Positions 23,248 through 34,523 of a stretch of 64,000 bases of DNA are shown piece by piece. A model generated the notes under the pieces. The model did no database searches. It was not told the DNA's origin and was given only the letters and a program-made list of their open reading frames with translations. The stretch comes from Anodontia alba (lineage: Eukaryota > Mollusca > Bivalvia > Lucinida > Lucinidae), in the NCBI GenBank assembly GCA_964016985.1, contig OZ024830.1, positions 60,776,550 to 60,840,549 on the forward strand, read 5' to 3'. The first letter of the stretch is position 1. Every line of letters starts with the position of its first letter. The position numbers and the translations under genes are program-made.

Positions 23248-23641
23248 TATTTGGCTTCTGAAAAGGTGAAAGTTTTAAACCATCCACCTTATTCACCTGA
23301 CTTGAGTCCCTGTGACTTCTTTTTATTTCCAAGCCTTAAGAAAATGCTTTCTTGAAATAAGTATACATCTAGAAATTCTCTTGGCAGCATTATTTATCAG
23401 TGTCTCCAACAGATACCAAAAGACTATTTATCTGCTTTACTCGACTGGGTAAAAAGGTTACAAAAATGTGTTTCAGTAAAGGGGGAATACTTTGAGGGTT
23501 TGTAATAAAAATATGTTTGATAAAACATAGCACTGAAGTAATCTGAACCCATTGACAAAACTTTTTGCAGGACCCTCGTATCAATATTTTTGGATTGAAA
23601 GAAGCATTTTATCAAGAGCTATGTGTCCCTTATCTGCAGTA

Positions 23642-23845
23642 CAGTAAAACCTGTGTAAGACAGCCACCTTTGAAACTGACCTTAGTGGCTGATGTGGAAA
23701 GGTGGTTGTCTTATAAAGGTACATGTCATGTAATTTTGCTAGCAAAATTACATGACATGTACCTTTATAAGACAGACACCTTTTTCCGCATCAACCACTA
23801 TTTAAAGTCAGTCTCGAAGGTGGCTCTCTTACACAGGTTTTACTG
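23642..23845. mobile_element. Fully palindromic MITE, CAGTAAAACCTGTG ends
   Basis: TA|CAGTAAAACCTGTGTAAGAC ... CACAGGTTTTACTG|TA, with perfect centre CATGTAATTTTGCTAGC and inverse. Lies 16 bp after the GTACTC MITE that hosts mariner 1. Confidence 0.88.
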
Positions 23846-24175
23846 TAATATATTTATATGCTCATAATTACATGTACAAAAGTTTCTTATTGTATGTTTA
23901 GGTATAGGTAAGTGGCTGTTACATAAGCATAATAAAATACTCCTGCATAATAAAAAGGCCAACTATTTCAAGGGGCTGTAGGCAGCTCTTCAGATGTAAA
24001 TTAGCAAAATTGGATTTTTTTTTTTTTTTTTTTTTTCCAGATATGATTTTTTTTTTGTTTTTTTTTTTTACTAATTGAATCTCATTTCCATATTTTATTT
24101 TAATAACAGAGTAACAGAACAAAATTTGAACATCCTTTTTGGATTTTTTAGAATTTATACATCTCTGTGTTCCAG

Positions 24176-24288
24176 GGGTTTTCCTATGTTGCACCCTCTG
24201 TTCTAGAAGAAATTAATAAACCATGGATTTCAGAGAAGAATCCAAGGTCACCCAGGAAACATGGAAACTCCTTCAGAGGCCATGCTAG
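24176..24288 (+). CDS. RPS6KB1: S6 kinase internal exon, hydrophobic motif
   Basis: Seen: 113 nt after TGTTCCAG and before GCTAG|GTAATG; it starts in phase 0 and ends in phase 2. It translates to 37 residues beginning GFSYVAPSVLEE and containing PRSPRKHG. Known: joined to VFK of the previous exon it gives the AGC hydrophobic motif F-x-x-F-S/T-Y; in animal S6Ks this is usually FLGFTYVAPSVLE with the TORC1 site Thr389. RSPRK resembles the RSPRR element and Ser-Pro sites of the S6K C-terminal regulatory segment. Odd: the phosphoacceptor position reads Ser (TCC) instead of the usual Thr. The part after SVLEE is poorly conserved and shorter than in vertebrates. Confidence 0.93.
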
Positions 24289-24651
24289 GTAATGTAATTT
24301 ATTAACATTTAGTACTATATGGGCAAATTTAGCAGACAATTAAATGGTATTATTTTTTTTATATTTTCAGAAAAATAGCATATGGCATTTCATGCAGATT
24401 ATCTATAAAGGAGACAATTTGCATGAAATGATAAATTTTTTGAGGGGGAAATTAGGAGACAATTTACATAAAGTGTCAAAATCTAATTTCTAGGAGGGAA
24501 AAAATTTTCCAAAAGTTGTCTCCACTGGAGACAATTTGCATGAAATGTCAAAACCTGTTTTCTAAGAAAAATAAGTAAAATATCATCGATTTGTCGTCTG
24601 CTGAATTACCTCAAAGAGTGGTAAAGGTTAAATATTGTTAACTATTTAGCT

Positions 24652-27013
24652 CACCTGAGCTCTACTCAGGATGAGCTATTGTGATCACTTTACGTCCGTC
24701 GTCTGTCCGTCCATGCGTCTGCGTCCGTCCGTTAACATTTTCAAATGACTTCTCCTCTGAAGCCGCTGAGCCAATTTTGCTCAAATTTCATATGGAGCCT
24801 CCTTAGGGTTGGGGGACAAAAAATTGCTAAAATGGTTGCGATCCATGGACCAAGATGGCTGCCACGCCCATATATGGTAAAAACCTTTAAAAATCTTCTT
24901 CTCCAGAACCCAGAATGCCTTGCAGGGTGGCCACGCACTCTGGAAAACAGGGAAAATGGTGGGGAAAAAAATCCCTGCAGGGAAAAATCAGGGAATTTGA
25001 AATTTTGCTGAAAATCAGGGAAAAATCAGGGAATTTCAAAAAATCTTATCTTTGTAAGGTCAAAATATTAAAATTTTATAGCTGTTCAGATGTGGCAATT
25101 TTTAAGAATGGCCCTAGACAGTCTACCATGTAACCAAAAAAAAAAAAGAACAAAAAAAACCTACTGTTTTAATAAATTGGAGGTGAAGGTATGGCTACAA
25201 GGGGAGGTTGGAGGCCATATATTTTACCTGTTTTGATTTTGACTACCGTGAAAGTAAGTTAGCACATGTACATCATATTTTAGATAAATTTTCATTTAAT
25301 TAAGAATATTGTGACAGCATTGTGTATAAACATGTCACTTGACAGCATTTGAATCAGTATATGACTTCTAAAAGTAGGGGCTTGTGATAATATTAAGGTT
25401 TTTAATCAGGGAAAATCAAATCAAATCAGGGGAAAATCAGGGAATTTGATTGCTAAAAATGTGTGGCCACCCTGCCTTGGGGCTGAATCTTTGCAGGAAT
25501 CATTGGGGACAGGAGGTCTACCAAAATTGCTAAAAGAATTGTCGTACGTTGAGGTTTGACCTTTTTACGGCAAGGTCAAGTTTGCTTCCCTATGCATTTG
25601 GTATGAAAAACCTTTAAAAATCTTCTTCTCCAAAACCGAGCATGCCTTTTGGCTGAATGTTTGCATATATCATCGGGAACAAGAGGGCTACCAGAATTGC
25701 TAAAATAATGGTCGTACATTGACATTTGACCTTTTTACGGTAAGGTCAATTTTGCTTCCTTATGCATTTGTATGGGGAAAATGTTCAGAATTTCAAACAA
25801 CTTCTCCTCTGGAGCCTCTGGGCCAATTTTGCTCAAATTTCATATGGAGCCTCCTTAGGTAGGGGTAACAAAAGATTCCTAAAATGGTCAGGGTTCGTTG
25901 ACCAAAATGGCCGCCATGCCCATATATGGTAAAAACCTTTAAAAATCTTCTTCTCTAGAACCGAGAATGCTTTGGGGCTGAATCATTGCATAAATCATCG
26001 GGCTCAGGGGGTCTACCAAAGTTGCTAAAATAATGGTCATACATTGACATTTGACCTTTTTACGGCAAGGTCAAGTTTGCTTCCTTGTGCATTTGTATGG
26101 GAAAAAACATTTAAAACTCATATTCTCCAAAACCGAGGATGGCTTGTGGCTGAATCTTTGCATATATCATCTTGAACTGGCGGTCTACCAAAGTTGCTAA
26201 AATGATTGTCATACATTGACATTTAACCTTTTTACGGTGAGGTCAAGTTTGCTTCTGTATGCATTTGTATAGGCCCCATACATTTGTATGGAAAAAATGT
26301 TGAAAATTTCAAATGGCTTTTCCTCTGAAGCCTCTGGGTCAGTGTTGCTCAAATTTCATGCGGAGCCTCCGTGGGCAGGAGAATGAAAGATTGCAAAAAT
26401 GGGTATGGTCCATTGATCAAAATGGCTGCCATGCCCATATATGGTAAAAACCTTTAAAAATCTTCTTCTCCATAACCAAATAAGCCCTGGGTCCTAATCT
26501 TTGCACAAATTATTGGGGAAAGGAGATCTACCAAAATTGCTAAAATGATGGTTCTATGTTGACATTTGACCTTTTCACCTCAAAGGTCAAATTTGCTTCC
26601 CCATTTGTATGGGCCATATACATTTATATTGAAAGTATCGAAGTGACTTGTAGATCAACAGTAGTTAAAATTGTTCTGATTGGAAATCTAAGATGGACAT
26701 CATCTGGTTTATATTTACAATATTTCCCTGCCACTGTGTTGTTTACATGTATAAAATCATGATTTTTCAGAAACCACTTAGCCAACTTCCACCAGATTTT
26801 ACATTGATCTTTCTGTTGAAATGTGATTGATAGTTTATTCAAATGATCATGCTCCATTAACTGTCTGGCCCATATATTCTTCTTCAAAACTAAGAACTGC
26901 TCAAATGATGATATTTTCATTAGTTGCGATGATAGGATTGGAAAATTGTTGCATAACATCTGCATGTCTGCAGTGGCTATGTCACTCAGGTGGCCCGTGG
27001 GCCTCTTGTTTTA
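24652..27013 (+). mobile_element. AGCTCACCTG element, long-unit subfamily
   Basis: Starts AGCTCACCTGAGCTCTACTC. Units of 250-400 bp share TTTAAAAATCTTCTTCTCC, TGACATTTGACCTTTTTACG and ATGGCTGCCATGCCCATATA. Ends ACTCAGGTGGCCCGTGGGCC-TCTTGTTTT. A hAT-like element is inserted at 24923-25474. Confidence 0.88.
24923..25474. mobile_element. Non-autonomous DNA transposon, CAGGGTGGCC ends, 5-bp duplication
   Basis: CAGGGTGGCCAC at the left, GTGGCCACCCTG at the right, flanked by CCTTG (24918-24922, 25475-25479). The interior repeats CAGGGAAAAATCAGGGAATT. No transposase. Confidence 0.85.
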
Positions 27014-27282
27014 ATTTTGGTATGATTTTCATGAAATGTTCACCAACATGTAGGGTTTTATATCTGGAGTTGAAATAAGGCAATAGGCAGCTTAAAGACA
27101 GAGGGGCAGTAGGAAAGGGCAAGAGGCCCACCCCTCAGTATAGGGCTAGCTTGAGCACTGCTGTCTTAACAGAGCCTTCCCCATATGATGGATATAGTCT
27201 ACACTATCCAATGATTCTGTTAGTGCACAAGACAGTCTCTGTAGACTGTAGAATTGTAAGCTGATATGGCATTTACTGTTTA

Positions 27283-27394
27283 ACACTCTGCATGCTGGGT
27301 AAAAATTTCAGCAGATGATATTTTGAAATATTTCTCTGATTTTTCCTAGAAAATAGGATTTGACACTTCATGCAAATTGTCTCCTAACATACAC
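27283..27394. mobile_element. CATGCAAATTGTCTCC-type MITE, left half
   Basis: TTTAACACTCTGCATGCTGG ... GACACTTCATGCAAATTGTC. Followed by unrelated sequence. Other fragments of this family are at about 24400-24610, 36040-36240, 36645-36750 and 48390-48560. Confidence 0.7.
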
Positions 27395-27690
27395 TTATGT
27401 ACCTGAGAGATGATGGTAATATTGGAATGGAACTGCTGTCCGTTTTGGTTAATACTCACTTATAAGATATACCTAATTTTCAGCAATTTTCAATGCCCCA
27501 ACTTTACGTAAAACCACAACATGTTTTTATTTTTGGTGTGATCCCAAAGATATATGAGGTATTATTTATAGCATTGCTTACTCAGAAAGTATGTACATTC
27601 ATTCAGAAAAGATCATTTCTGAAAGTTTCTGTGCTGAGGGCACAACTGCAGTGGGTGGGGTAGTTTCACTTAGACCCCCTCAACTAGGAT
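27395..27690 (+). repeat. Dispersed repeat, inverted partner at 32240-32525
   Basis: TACACTTATGTACCTGAGAG ... TGGGGTAGTTTCACTTAGAC. The reverse complement recurs at 32240-32525, 4.6 kb away, moderately diverged. Confidence 0.8.
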
Positions 27691-27699
27691 ACTGTTATA

Positions 27700-27845
27700 C
27701 AATTATTGCCCTTGTGCGAGGTAATATGACCATTTGTTCACCCAAGGCAGATAATTTTACCTTAGGGCTTGGCCAAGGATAGCATTAACTGCTGAGGCTG
27801 AACGAAACATCATATTACCCTTGCACAAGGGCAACAATTGTTTTA
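27700..27845. repeat. Foldback around ATTGCCCTTGTGC
   Basis: ACAATTATTGCCCTTGTGCG mirrored by GCACAAGGGCAACAATTGT. The sequence to about 28060 has further AGGGTAATATTACC motifs. Confidence 0.65.
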
Positions 27846-28580
27846 TTGTACCGAATTCTAACATCTGCAGCTGACCTGACAGCAATGACATCACCAGAGG
27901 GTAATAGTACCTGCGAGGGTAATATTGCTGGGAAACCTGATACTAGTAGAATATTACCCTGCATGTGAAATGCGCTTACTGAAGTGACGTCAGACAGTAA
28001 ATATTACTTGAAAGGGTAATATTACAGAGTAACATGACAGAATATTGCCCTCTCGACCACTGAAATTTCTAATATAGCTTATGAATATTAATGAGGTATA
28101 ATAAATGTACATGTTCCAAATAAATTGATGTCTTGAAAAAGTAAGAATGTTTTTTTCAATTTCAATCCGAGCTATACAGAATTTGATATCCTATCAGATG
28201 AATCGTCCACAGAAAAATAAATGCAGTAAATAATGTCAAGTGTATTTAAAGATGTCAAATATAGTTTGAATAAATCTGAAAAGTCCAATTGGTTTTCGAA
28301 AACTGTTTACAGTAGTGTCTGGTTTGAATTGACTGTAAGACTGCATTACACTGAGCATTAGACACAACTGTTAGAAAAGGCAGTTATAGTAACCGAACAT
28401 AAATAAATATGTTTTCAGTAAAATAATATTGCAAAAAAAAAACAACCTTAGTGTCAGCTGAGGTGACAATTTTAAATCCGTTACCAAAAGCATCTAGCTG
28501 CCAACTATTTTACAAGCCTTTTTAAGGAATACTGACATAAGATATTTGTCCCCACATGTTTTTATCCACTGTCTCTTTTT
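27846..28580. other. Unclassified intron DNA
   Basis: AT-rich; AGGGTAATATT motifs to about 28060, nothing recognisable after that. Confidence 0.4.
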
Positions 28581-29588
28581 ATGCCCCGAAGAAGTTGGAG
28601 GGGCATATTGCTTCTGGGAAGTTTGTGCGTGCGTCCGTTCGTGCATCCATCCGTGGGTCCGTCAGTTACGCTTTTTGATGCATAGCATAACTTCTAAACC
28701 GTGCATGCTGGGGTTTTGAAATTTCATATACGGATTCTTCATGAAGAAATAGCTGACACATATTTTTTCCCATCAGGATTATGCCCCTTTCCTGAGTTAT
28801 GGCCCTTTGAAAAAATATGGATGAAATCTTGTCAGCAAACTGTCTCAAAAACTATTGAAGCTAGAGCCTTGAAATTTAAGGAATAGATTGGTAGTGGTGA
28901 TTCATAACCTGATTAACTTTTGAATAAACTCTGAAAAGTACTTCTTGAGTTATGGCCCTTTGTCATTTTGGGCATTTTTACATTGCACATTTTGGCTGCT
29001 TAGCGTAAGTTTTGAACTGTGCATGCTAGGGTTTTGAAATTTCATGTATAGATTCCTCATCACAAAATAGCTGCCACATATTTTTTTCTTATCAGGATTA
29101 TTCCCCTTTCCTGAGTTATGGCCTTTGAAAAAATATGGATGGAATCTTGTCAGCAAAATATCTCAGAAACTATTGAAACTCTCAGAAACTATTGAAGATA
29201 GAACCTTGAAATTTAAGGAATAAATAGGTAGCGATGAGTAGATGACCTGCTTAACTTTTGAATAAATTCTGAAAGTACTTCTTGAGTTATGGCCCTTTGT
29301 CATTTTGGGCATTTTTACATTGCACACTTTTTGATGCAAAGCACAGGTTTTGAACTGTGCATGCTAGTTTGAAATTTCATGTATGGATTCCTCATAAAAA
29401 AAAAGGTGAGCCATATTTTTCTTATCCGAATTATCTCCCATTTTAGAGTTATTTCCCTTTTAATAAAATAACATTGAAATCTCATACATTTGTACTGTTG
29501 TTACCATCATGAGAGCAGTGTTGGAGTCAAGCAGTGTTAGAGTCAGGCAGTTGGGGGCATAGTGTTTTACAAACACCAGCTCTAGTTA
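28581..29588 (+). mobile_element. TGCCCC-hairpin tandem-core element, complete
   Basis: Starts ATGCCCC-N12-GGGGCAT (hairpin), contains GTGCGTCCGTTCGTGCATCC, then units of about 300 bp with GAGTTATGGCCCTTTGAAAA, and ends GTTGGGGGCATAGTG...ACCAGCTCTAG. The end matches 842-911. Confidence 0.8.
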
Positions 29589-30030
29589 AATATTGCTTTG
29601 TTGTTGTTTGTTTTTGTTTGTTTGTGTGTGTGTGTGTGTTTTTTTGTTGTTTTTTTGTTGTTGTTTTTTTTGCTTTGCATGTCCTTTTCCATTGTTTCTG
29701 TATACTCACAGATAAATATTTGTAAAACTTATGCCAGGTGTGAAGATAGGAATCTGAGATAGGCATTTTACATTCCATGATAGTTTCAACAAGCATCAGG
29801 TAACAAAATGACAAAGTAAAAAAGGAAAATAAAATTATTTAAATGTTGTTTGAGAAGATTCACATTGAAAAAACTTAGAATAGAATTATCCCTCAAAACA
29901 AATGACAAAGACATGATTGTGACAAATATATCAGGCGAAAATGATTCCGTTTGACCCACCCCTGCACACAAGGAAATGAATCTGGTATAGTACTATGCCT
30001 GTTATAAGTATAATTATACTCTAAAATGTT

Positions 30031-30340
30031 GCCGGCCTCGGTGGCTCAGTTGGATGCGCCGTCCGACTGGAGACCAGGAGGTCGCGGGTTCAACCCCCGT
30101 CGAGGTCGGCAACATTCTTTCGTGGAAATTGATCATGAAATATTTTCTACTGTCATTCTCTCCCTTCCGCTGATTCAAGAAGGGCAGTTGTCAGTTTCTG
30201 GCGAAAGAATGTGCACAATACTGGTTAACCGCTTAGAGGACTAAGCCTGCCCAGTAAACGTGTGGTTAGGTAAACTGACCACGCTCGACATGACCCCATT
30301 GGGTTGACTGGGCTGTAAAACCTCAACACAAACAAACAAA
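30031..30340 (+). mobile_element. tRNA-derived SINE, family 1, best-preserved copy
   Basis: Head with box A (GGTGGCTCAGTTGG) and box B (GGGTTCAACCCC), followed by GTCGGCAACA. Perfect 13-bp target duplication ACTCTAAAATGTT at 30018-30030 and again from 30340. It reads like a recent insertion. It is in the sense direction within the last S6K intron. Confidence 0.93.
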
Positions 30341-31027
30341 CTCTAAAATGTTAATGGCTAAATTGACTCCCATCTAACACCATAAAAACAAATGATTCGA
30401 TGCCCACTATAAAACATAAATACTGTCAAGTATTAGGGATAAAAATGACTCCCTGTGTGACTCCTACTTAAAGGGAAACGAATTTGCTTCTGTGCCATTT
30501 ATGAATTAGATACTTTGAAATGTTAGGGTCAAAAATGATTCATTGTCTGACACACTTCAAAATGAAATTAATCTGATACTATATTCATAATAAAGTAAGA
30601 TAGATACTTTCAGATATCTGCAGCCCAGATGAATTTAGATAAATTATTTATATATAATAAATGCTTAGATTTTCTTCCCACACTACTTTCATCTAGAAGC
30701 ATACAAACAATATATACAGGCTACAATATTTGTAAACATATGATCTGGAACATGGCATCTAATGATACTATTGCAGCTGCCAATCTAATATACATTATAT
30801 TGAAAAGTGTGGAAACTAAGCTTTCAAAGAAGTCTTTTAGACCGATGATACAGATACCATAATGATGGTTTTATTCTTTTGGAAAAAATTCTCCACTGTC
30901 TCATTTTCTTTATAGCTAAGGTCAGATGAGTCGTTGAACCGGTCTTTGGCAAGATCACAAAGTGAACAGCTTTACATTATAAGATGCGAAACCGTCAGAT
31001 ATAATATGCAGGTGATAAAGTAAGGGT
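30341..31027. other. Unclassified intron DNA
   Basis: AT-rich, with weak repeats of AATGACTCCC/AAAATGATTC words before 30600. No exon with acceptable splice sites found. Confidence 0.4.
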
Positions 31028-31246
31028 CATAGCTCTTGATAAGGTACTTTTTTCAACCAAAAAGTATCTATATTTTTCTTATTTTTCAACAAAAACATAT
31101 GTTGTGGGTACTCATTAGAAGCACCTTGCTGAGGCACTTCTTATGAGTACCCAAGCGAGGCACTTCTAATGAGTACCCACAACATATGTTTTCGTTGAGA
31201 AATAAGAAAATTATTTACCTGATACCCACTTTTATCTAGACCTATG
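31028..31246. mobile_element. GTACTC palindromic MITE with duplicated centre
   Basis: CATAGCTCTTGATAAGG ... TATCTAGACCTATG. The central GAGGCACTTCTAATGAGTA occurs twice (around 31133 and 31157). Confidence 0.85.
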
Positions 31247-31453
31247 AAGGGTTTATTGCATCGCCTATAGACATTGCAAAAACAATGATGGCACTTGCTT
31301 ACAGACCAAACATGTTTCATGTTAAGGTAATAAAAATGGGTGTGATAGCAACTGGCTGATATGGCAAAAAATAGATGATGCAAATATATGCAAATACTTA
31401 GGAGAGTCGAGAAATGACACAAAAAGAAACCAGAGATTTGACCATGGACTTGT

Positions 31454-32160
31454 TAGCTCACTTAAGCACAAAGTGCTCATTGTGAGTTATTGTGATTGGT
31501 CAATGTGCATCGTCTTTTATGCGTCATGCGTCATCAGCAATTTGCTTTGAATGACATCACCTCCTACACCCATGGGCAAATCGACTCCAACATGGTAGGA
31601 AGTATTGGGGTGACCTGTAGATCAAAATTAGCTAAACTGTTCTAATCGGAAATCCAAGAAGATGGCCGCCAGTTAACTTCTTCTCCTGAACCGAATGGCC
31701 AACTGACTCCAAACTTGGTAGGAAGTATATCTTGGTGACATGTAGAACAAAACTAGCTAAAATTAGTACGATCCGAAATCCAAGCTGGCATCCATCTTGA
31801 AAATGTATTTTGAGCTTCTTCTCCTTCTTCTCCTGAACCAAAAGGCCAAAGAAATGACGTGAAACTTGGTACAAAAAATCATTTCAATCAGAAATCCAAG
31901 ATGGCTGCCATCTTGCAACTCTATTTTGAACTTCTTCTGAACCAAAAGGGCAATTGACTGGAAACCTGGTAGGAAATATCAGGGTGATTTGTAAAGTAAA
32001 GGCAGCTAAAATCATTCCAGTCAGAATTCCGAGACGGCTGCCTCAACCGCTATCTTAAAAATCTGTTTCGAACATCTTCTCCAGAACCAAAAGGCCAAAT
32101 ACAGGAAACTTGGCTGGTACTCAGGTGAGCCATACAGAGACATCTTGGCCTCTTGTTTCA
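31454..32160 (+). mobile_element. AGCTCACCTG tandem-core element, short
   Basis: Starts AGCTCACTTAAGCACAAAGT, about five units, ends ACTCAGGTGAGCCATACAGA and TTGGCCTCTTGTTT. Confidence 0.85.
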
Positions 32161-32239
32161 GCTCCAACAAGCATACTCCTACATAGATGAACACAGATAT
32201 ACAGGAAAAATAGTCATCTCCAATGTATGTTGTAACTGG

Positions 32240-32525
32240 AATAACATCTAAGTTTAGGGGTCTAGGTGAAACTACCCTCACCCACTTCAATTGTGCCCTT
32301 AGCACAGAAACAAACTCCCTTTTCTAAATTACTGTACATACTTTCTGAGTGTGCAATTCTATAAATAATACGTCATATGAGTACAGATTAAGTCAATATA
32401 AAATAAGTTGGGGCATTGAAAATCGCTGAAAATTAGGTATATCTTATAAGCGAGTATTTAACCAAAACTGACAGCAGTTCCATTCCAATATTGCCATCAT
32501 CTCTCAGGTACATAAGTGTATGTAG
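32240..32525 (-). repeat. Dispersed repeat, inverted partner of 27395-27690
   Basis: Contains GTCTAGGTGAAACTACCC and CTCTCAGGTACATAAGTGTA, the inverse of the other copy. Follows the tandem-core element 31454-32160. Confidence 0.8.
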
Positions 32526-33078
32526 CAGACTAAAACAATATGTTTCCGATCATGCATCCTAATAATATATAATAACATTTTAGTCAAAGGACCCTCAACC
32601 ATATTGAATTACCCCACCCACTTTCATCATGCATGTGGTTAAAGAACATGTTACTGATTGACTTGATATTTTGTCACATGTCAGCTGATACATAGTAGTA
32701 TAAACTGGCAAAGTTAGAAGAAAATCTAAAGTGGCTATAAAACAGGCCTTATGGAGACTGGTCCTTCATTGAGAATTCTTTAAAATTTTAGAAATCCAGA
32801 TTGAACACAACTATCACAAAAAATTATCAGCCATATTTATTTACCTTTGTTACCAAACAAGTCACTTGATAAGGTCTGTTATACATATTACTGCACGACA
32901 CAACTTTGAAACACATTACACAAAGTAATACATTGCAAGCATAATTAACTAAGTTGTTTTTTTTTTTTTTTTTGTTTTTTTTTTTTTTTTTGTTTTTTTT
33001 TTTGAGACAGAATCTCTGATTGTGGAAAAAATAAGAAAATAAATGCACAAGTATATGATAAAAAGGTTATTAGACTTA
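32526..33078. other. Unclassified intron DNA with poly(T)
   Basis: Contains T/G-interrupted homopolymer at about 32956-33003; otherwise AT-rich. Confidence 0.45.
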
Positions 33079-33177
33079 TATGGAGATATATTTGGTGGGG
33101 ACATCGTTTTAGGGGAACTGACTCATAAGCTTGTGGGCTCCACCAAAACAATTCGTCCCCACAAAATATGTTTCCAT
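33079..33177. mobile_element. Small foldback MITE just before S6K last exon
   Basis: TATGGAGATATATTTGGTGG mirrored by CCACAAAATATGTTTCCATA, centre at about 33128 (CATAAGCTTGTG). The acceptor is at 33213. Confidence 0.75.
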
Positions 33178-33213
33178 ACAAATTCAGTAACCTGTAAATA
33201 TTTCTGTTTTCAG

Positions 33214-33400
33214 TCCATGTATAGATGGTTTCCCTGTAAATGGAGCTGAAGGAGGGTTTGAGGCCATGGACACGTCCAGCCCCTCGATGATGGGCACAAA
33301 ACGATCCACATCTCCAGCCATAAACACAAAAAACACAGCATATAAACAGACGGCAATGCCAATCAACAAACAGAGGCCACCGCATCTACGGATGAATTGA
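33214..33400 (+). CDS. RPS6KB1: S6 kinase terminal exon with stop codon
   Basis: Seen: acceptor TTTCTGTTTTCAG, then 187 nt ending in TGA. Entering in phase 2 (AG from the previous exon plus T) gives Ser and then 61 residues, ending YKQTAMPINKQRPPHLRMN. Known: vertebrate S6K1 ends in a very similar string (KKQAFPMISKRPEHLRMNL), so this is the true C-terminus, lacking only the final Leu. The middle holds two Ser-Pro sites (TSSPS and STSPA) of the kind phosphorylated in the autoinhibitory tail. The phase match with 24176-24288 suggests direct splicing, though a further phase-preserving exon in the 8.9-kb intron cannot be excluded. A foldback MITE sits at 33079-33177, just before the acceptor. 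A long open frame on the opposite strand here is a shadow. Confidence 0.94.
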
Positions 33401-33697
33401 TTAGATGCTGATTTTTAGAATTTTAATTAGTCTAAAAATTATTTTAATTAACTTAATTTTATGCGTTTTATTTTATTCTGGGCAGAAAGTCCTTAATTCT
33501 GTCAAAATGACTTTAAAATCATGTTTGAATTATTTATTAATTGTTAAACTGTGTAGCTGAAAACTGTGCATAATGACATGATGTCATAAGTAAGAGTGCC
33601 AAACTGTCTGACATTCAACTACCAAATTTGACCTAATTACCACACTGCGCTATATTTGAGACAAGGCACATCACATTTCCCTACCAAAAAGTATGGA
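33401..33697 (+). other. Probable start of S6 kinase 3' untranslated region
   Basis: AT-rich sequence after the S6K stop codon with no repeat that I recognise until 33698. No AATAAA is seen within it. The first canonical AATAAA noticed downstream is at 34588-34593, beyond two MITE insertions, so the cleavage site is not determined from sequence. Confidence 0.4.
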
Positions 33698-34060
33698 TAT
33701 TTGTCTGATTTCTCTATGAAAACATATGCTGTATTCACAAGATGCACGTCATTGGGTGCTTCTAATGAGTACCCACACCTTAACCTCTTTATAACACGAT
33801 TCATTATAACACAGTTTTGGATACAACACAATTCAAAGATGGATCCCAAAAATGTATAGATTATATAGAAAAATGACCATAAATGGTCATTTTTCTATAT
33901 AACCTGTACATATTTGTTTGGATATAACACGGTTTTATAACTAACACGGCTTATGCTTTGGACCCTAACAATAGTGTTATAAAGAGGTTGTGGTGTATAT
34001 GCTTTTGTGGAGAAATAATAAGAGTATCTGGATACTTCTCTTATTTGAAGCGATGAAAGA
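33698..34060. mobile_element. GTACTC MITE interrupted by a second MITE
   Basis: The left part runs to about 33774 (TCTAATGAGTACCCAC); the right resumes at about 33998 (ATATGCTTTTGTGGAGAAAT). Confidence 0.75.
33775..33997. mobile_element. Palindromic MITE, ACCTCTTTATAACAC ends
   Basis: Inverted ends TTAACCTCTTTATAACACGA / AATAGTGTTATAAAGAGGTT and central self-complementary AAAAATGACCATAAATGGTC. Nested in the GTACTC MITE, so younger. Confidence 0.8.
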
Positions 34061-34330
34061 CTAAGAAATTACATGACTATGCAAGGGTATTATGGTAATT
34101 AGGTCAAATACTGTGTGGTACAAAGGGATATATCTGGTGATTGGATTTAATACAGTGTATTACAGAGAAGTATATGTGGTAATTGGGTCACAAGATGGAG
34201 TGTTACAAGCCTTGTTTATGAAAAAGGCTTTTGATTTTCTTTTGTAATCATGACACTGGTCATATGTGGTGGTTACAGAAGCAAGTCAGTCTGTGTATCT
34301 GTATCATTTGCTATCATATTTTTACTGTAA

Positions 34331-34523
34331 CATAGCTCCAGGTAAGGATGCATAAAAGGGATAATTGAGGGATAATTGTTCTTATTTCTCAGTGAAAAAC
34401 ATACGTTGTGGGTACTTATTAGAATTGCCTTCTCAAGGCGATTCTAACAAGTACCAACAACGTATGGTTTTTCTGAAAAATGTGGAAAATTATCCCTTAT
34501 ACACATCATTATCTGTAGCTATG
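34331..34523. mobile_element. GTACTC palindromic MITE, GTACTT variant
   Basis: Complete from CATAGCTCCAGGTAAGG to TTATCTGTAGCTATG, with a GGTACTTATTAGAATTGCC centre. It is the best preserved full-length foldback. Confidence 0.85.

Larger units (their letters stand above)
20570..23355 (+). pseudogene. Mariner transposase pseudogene, family 1, split by insertion
   Basis: Starts MDQKTEIRSYIK. Fragments in several frames include TVFRWVKAFK and CPGRPKTS (HTH region), TGDETWVHMFEP (first catalytic Asp), HLLHDNASSHK (second), and, beyond the insertion at 23250-23355, HPPYSPDLSPCDFF (third Asp, DD34D type). There are frameshifts near 20650 and 20838, stops near 20910, and the insertion after VVKSF. 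It is clearly dead. The mariner conserved WVPH motif is visible at about 20920 after a TGA. Confidence 0.88.
20360..23578 (+). mobile_element. Mariner-like transposon, family 1, interrupted
   Basis: The left inverted repeat begins CGAGGGTTGTGCAAAAAGTT and the right end reverse-complemented begins CGAGGGTCCTGCAAAAAGTT, with TA at 20358-20359 and 23579-23580. It sits within a GTACTC palindromic MITE and is split by a 1.88-kb insertion at 21370-23247. Confidence 0.88.
20151..23625. mobile_element. GTACTC palindromic MITE hosting mariner family 1
   Basis: The left part is 20151-20357; the right remainder 23581-23625 reads TCAATATTTTTGGATTGAAA ... ATCAAGAGCTATG, the expected end. This proves the mariner inserted into the MITE at TA. 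Confidence 0.85.

Noticed and set aside
30031..30112. A functional tRNA gene
   Set aside because: The box A and box B motifs belong to the head of a 310-bp SINE with a target duplication; the cloverleaf is not complete.
32945..33385. 146-codon minus-strand frame opposite the last S6K exon
   Set aside because: It is the shadow of the S6K exon plus poly(T); the plus strand matches S6K to its C-terminus.
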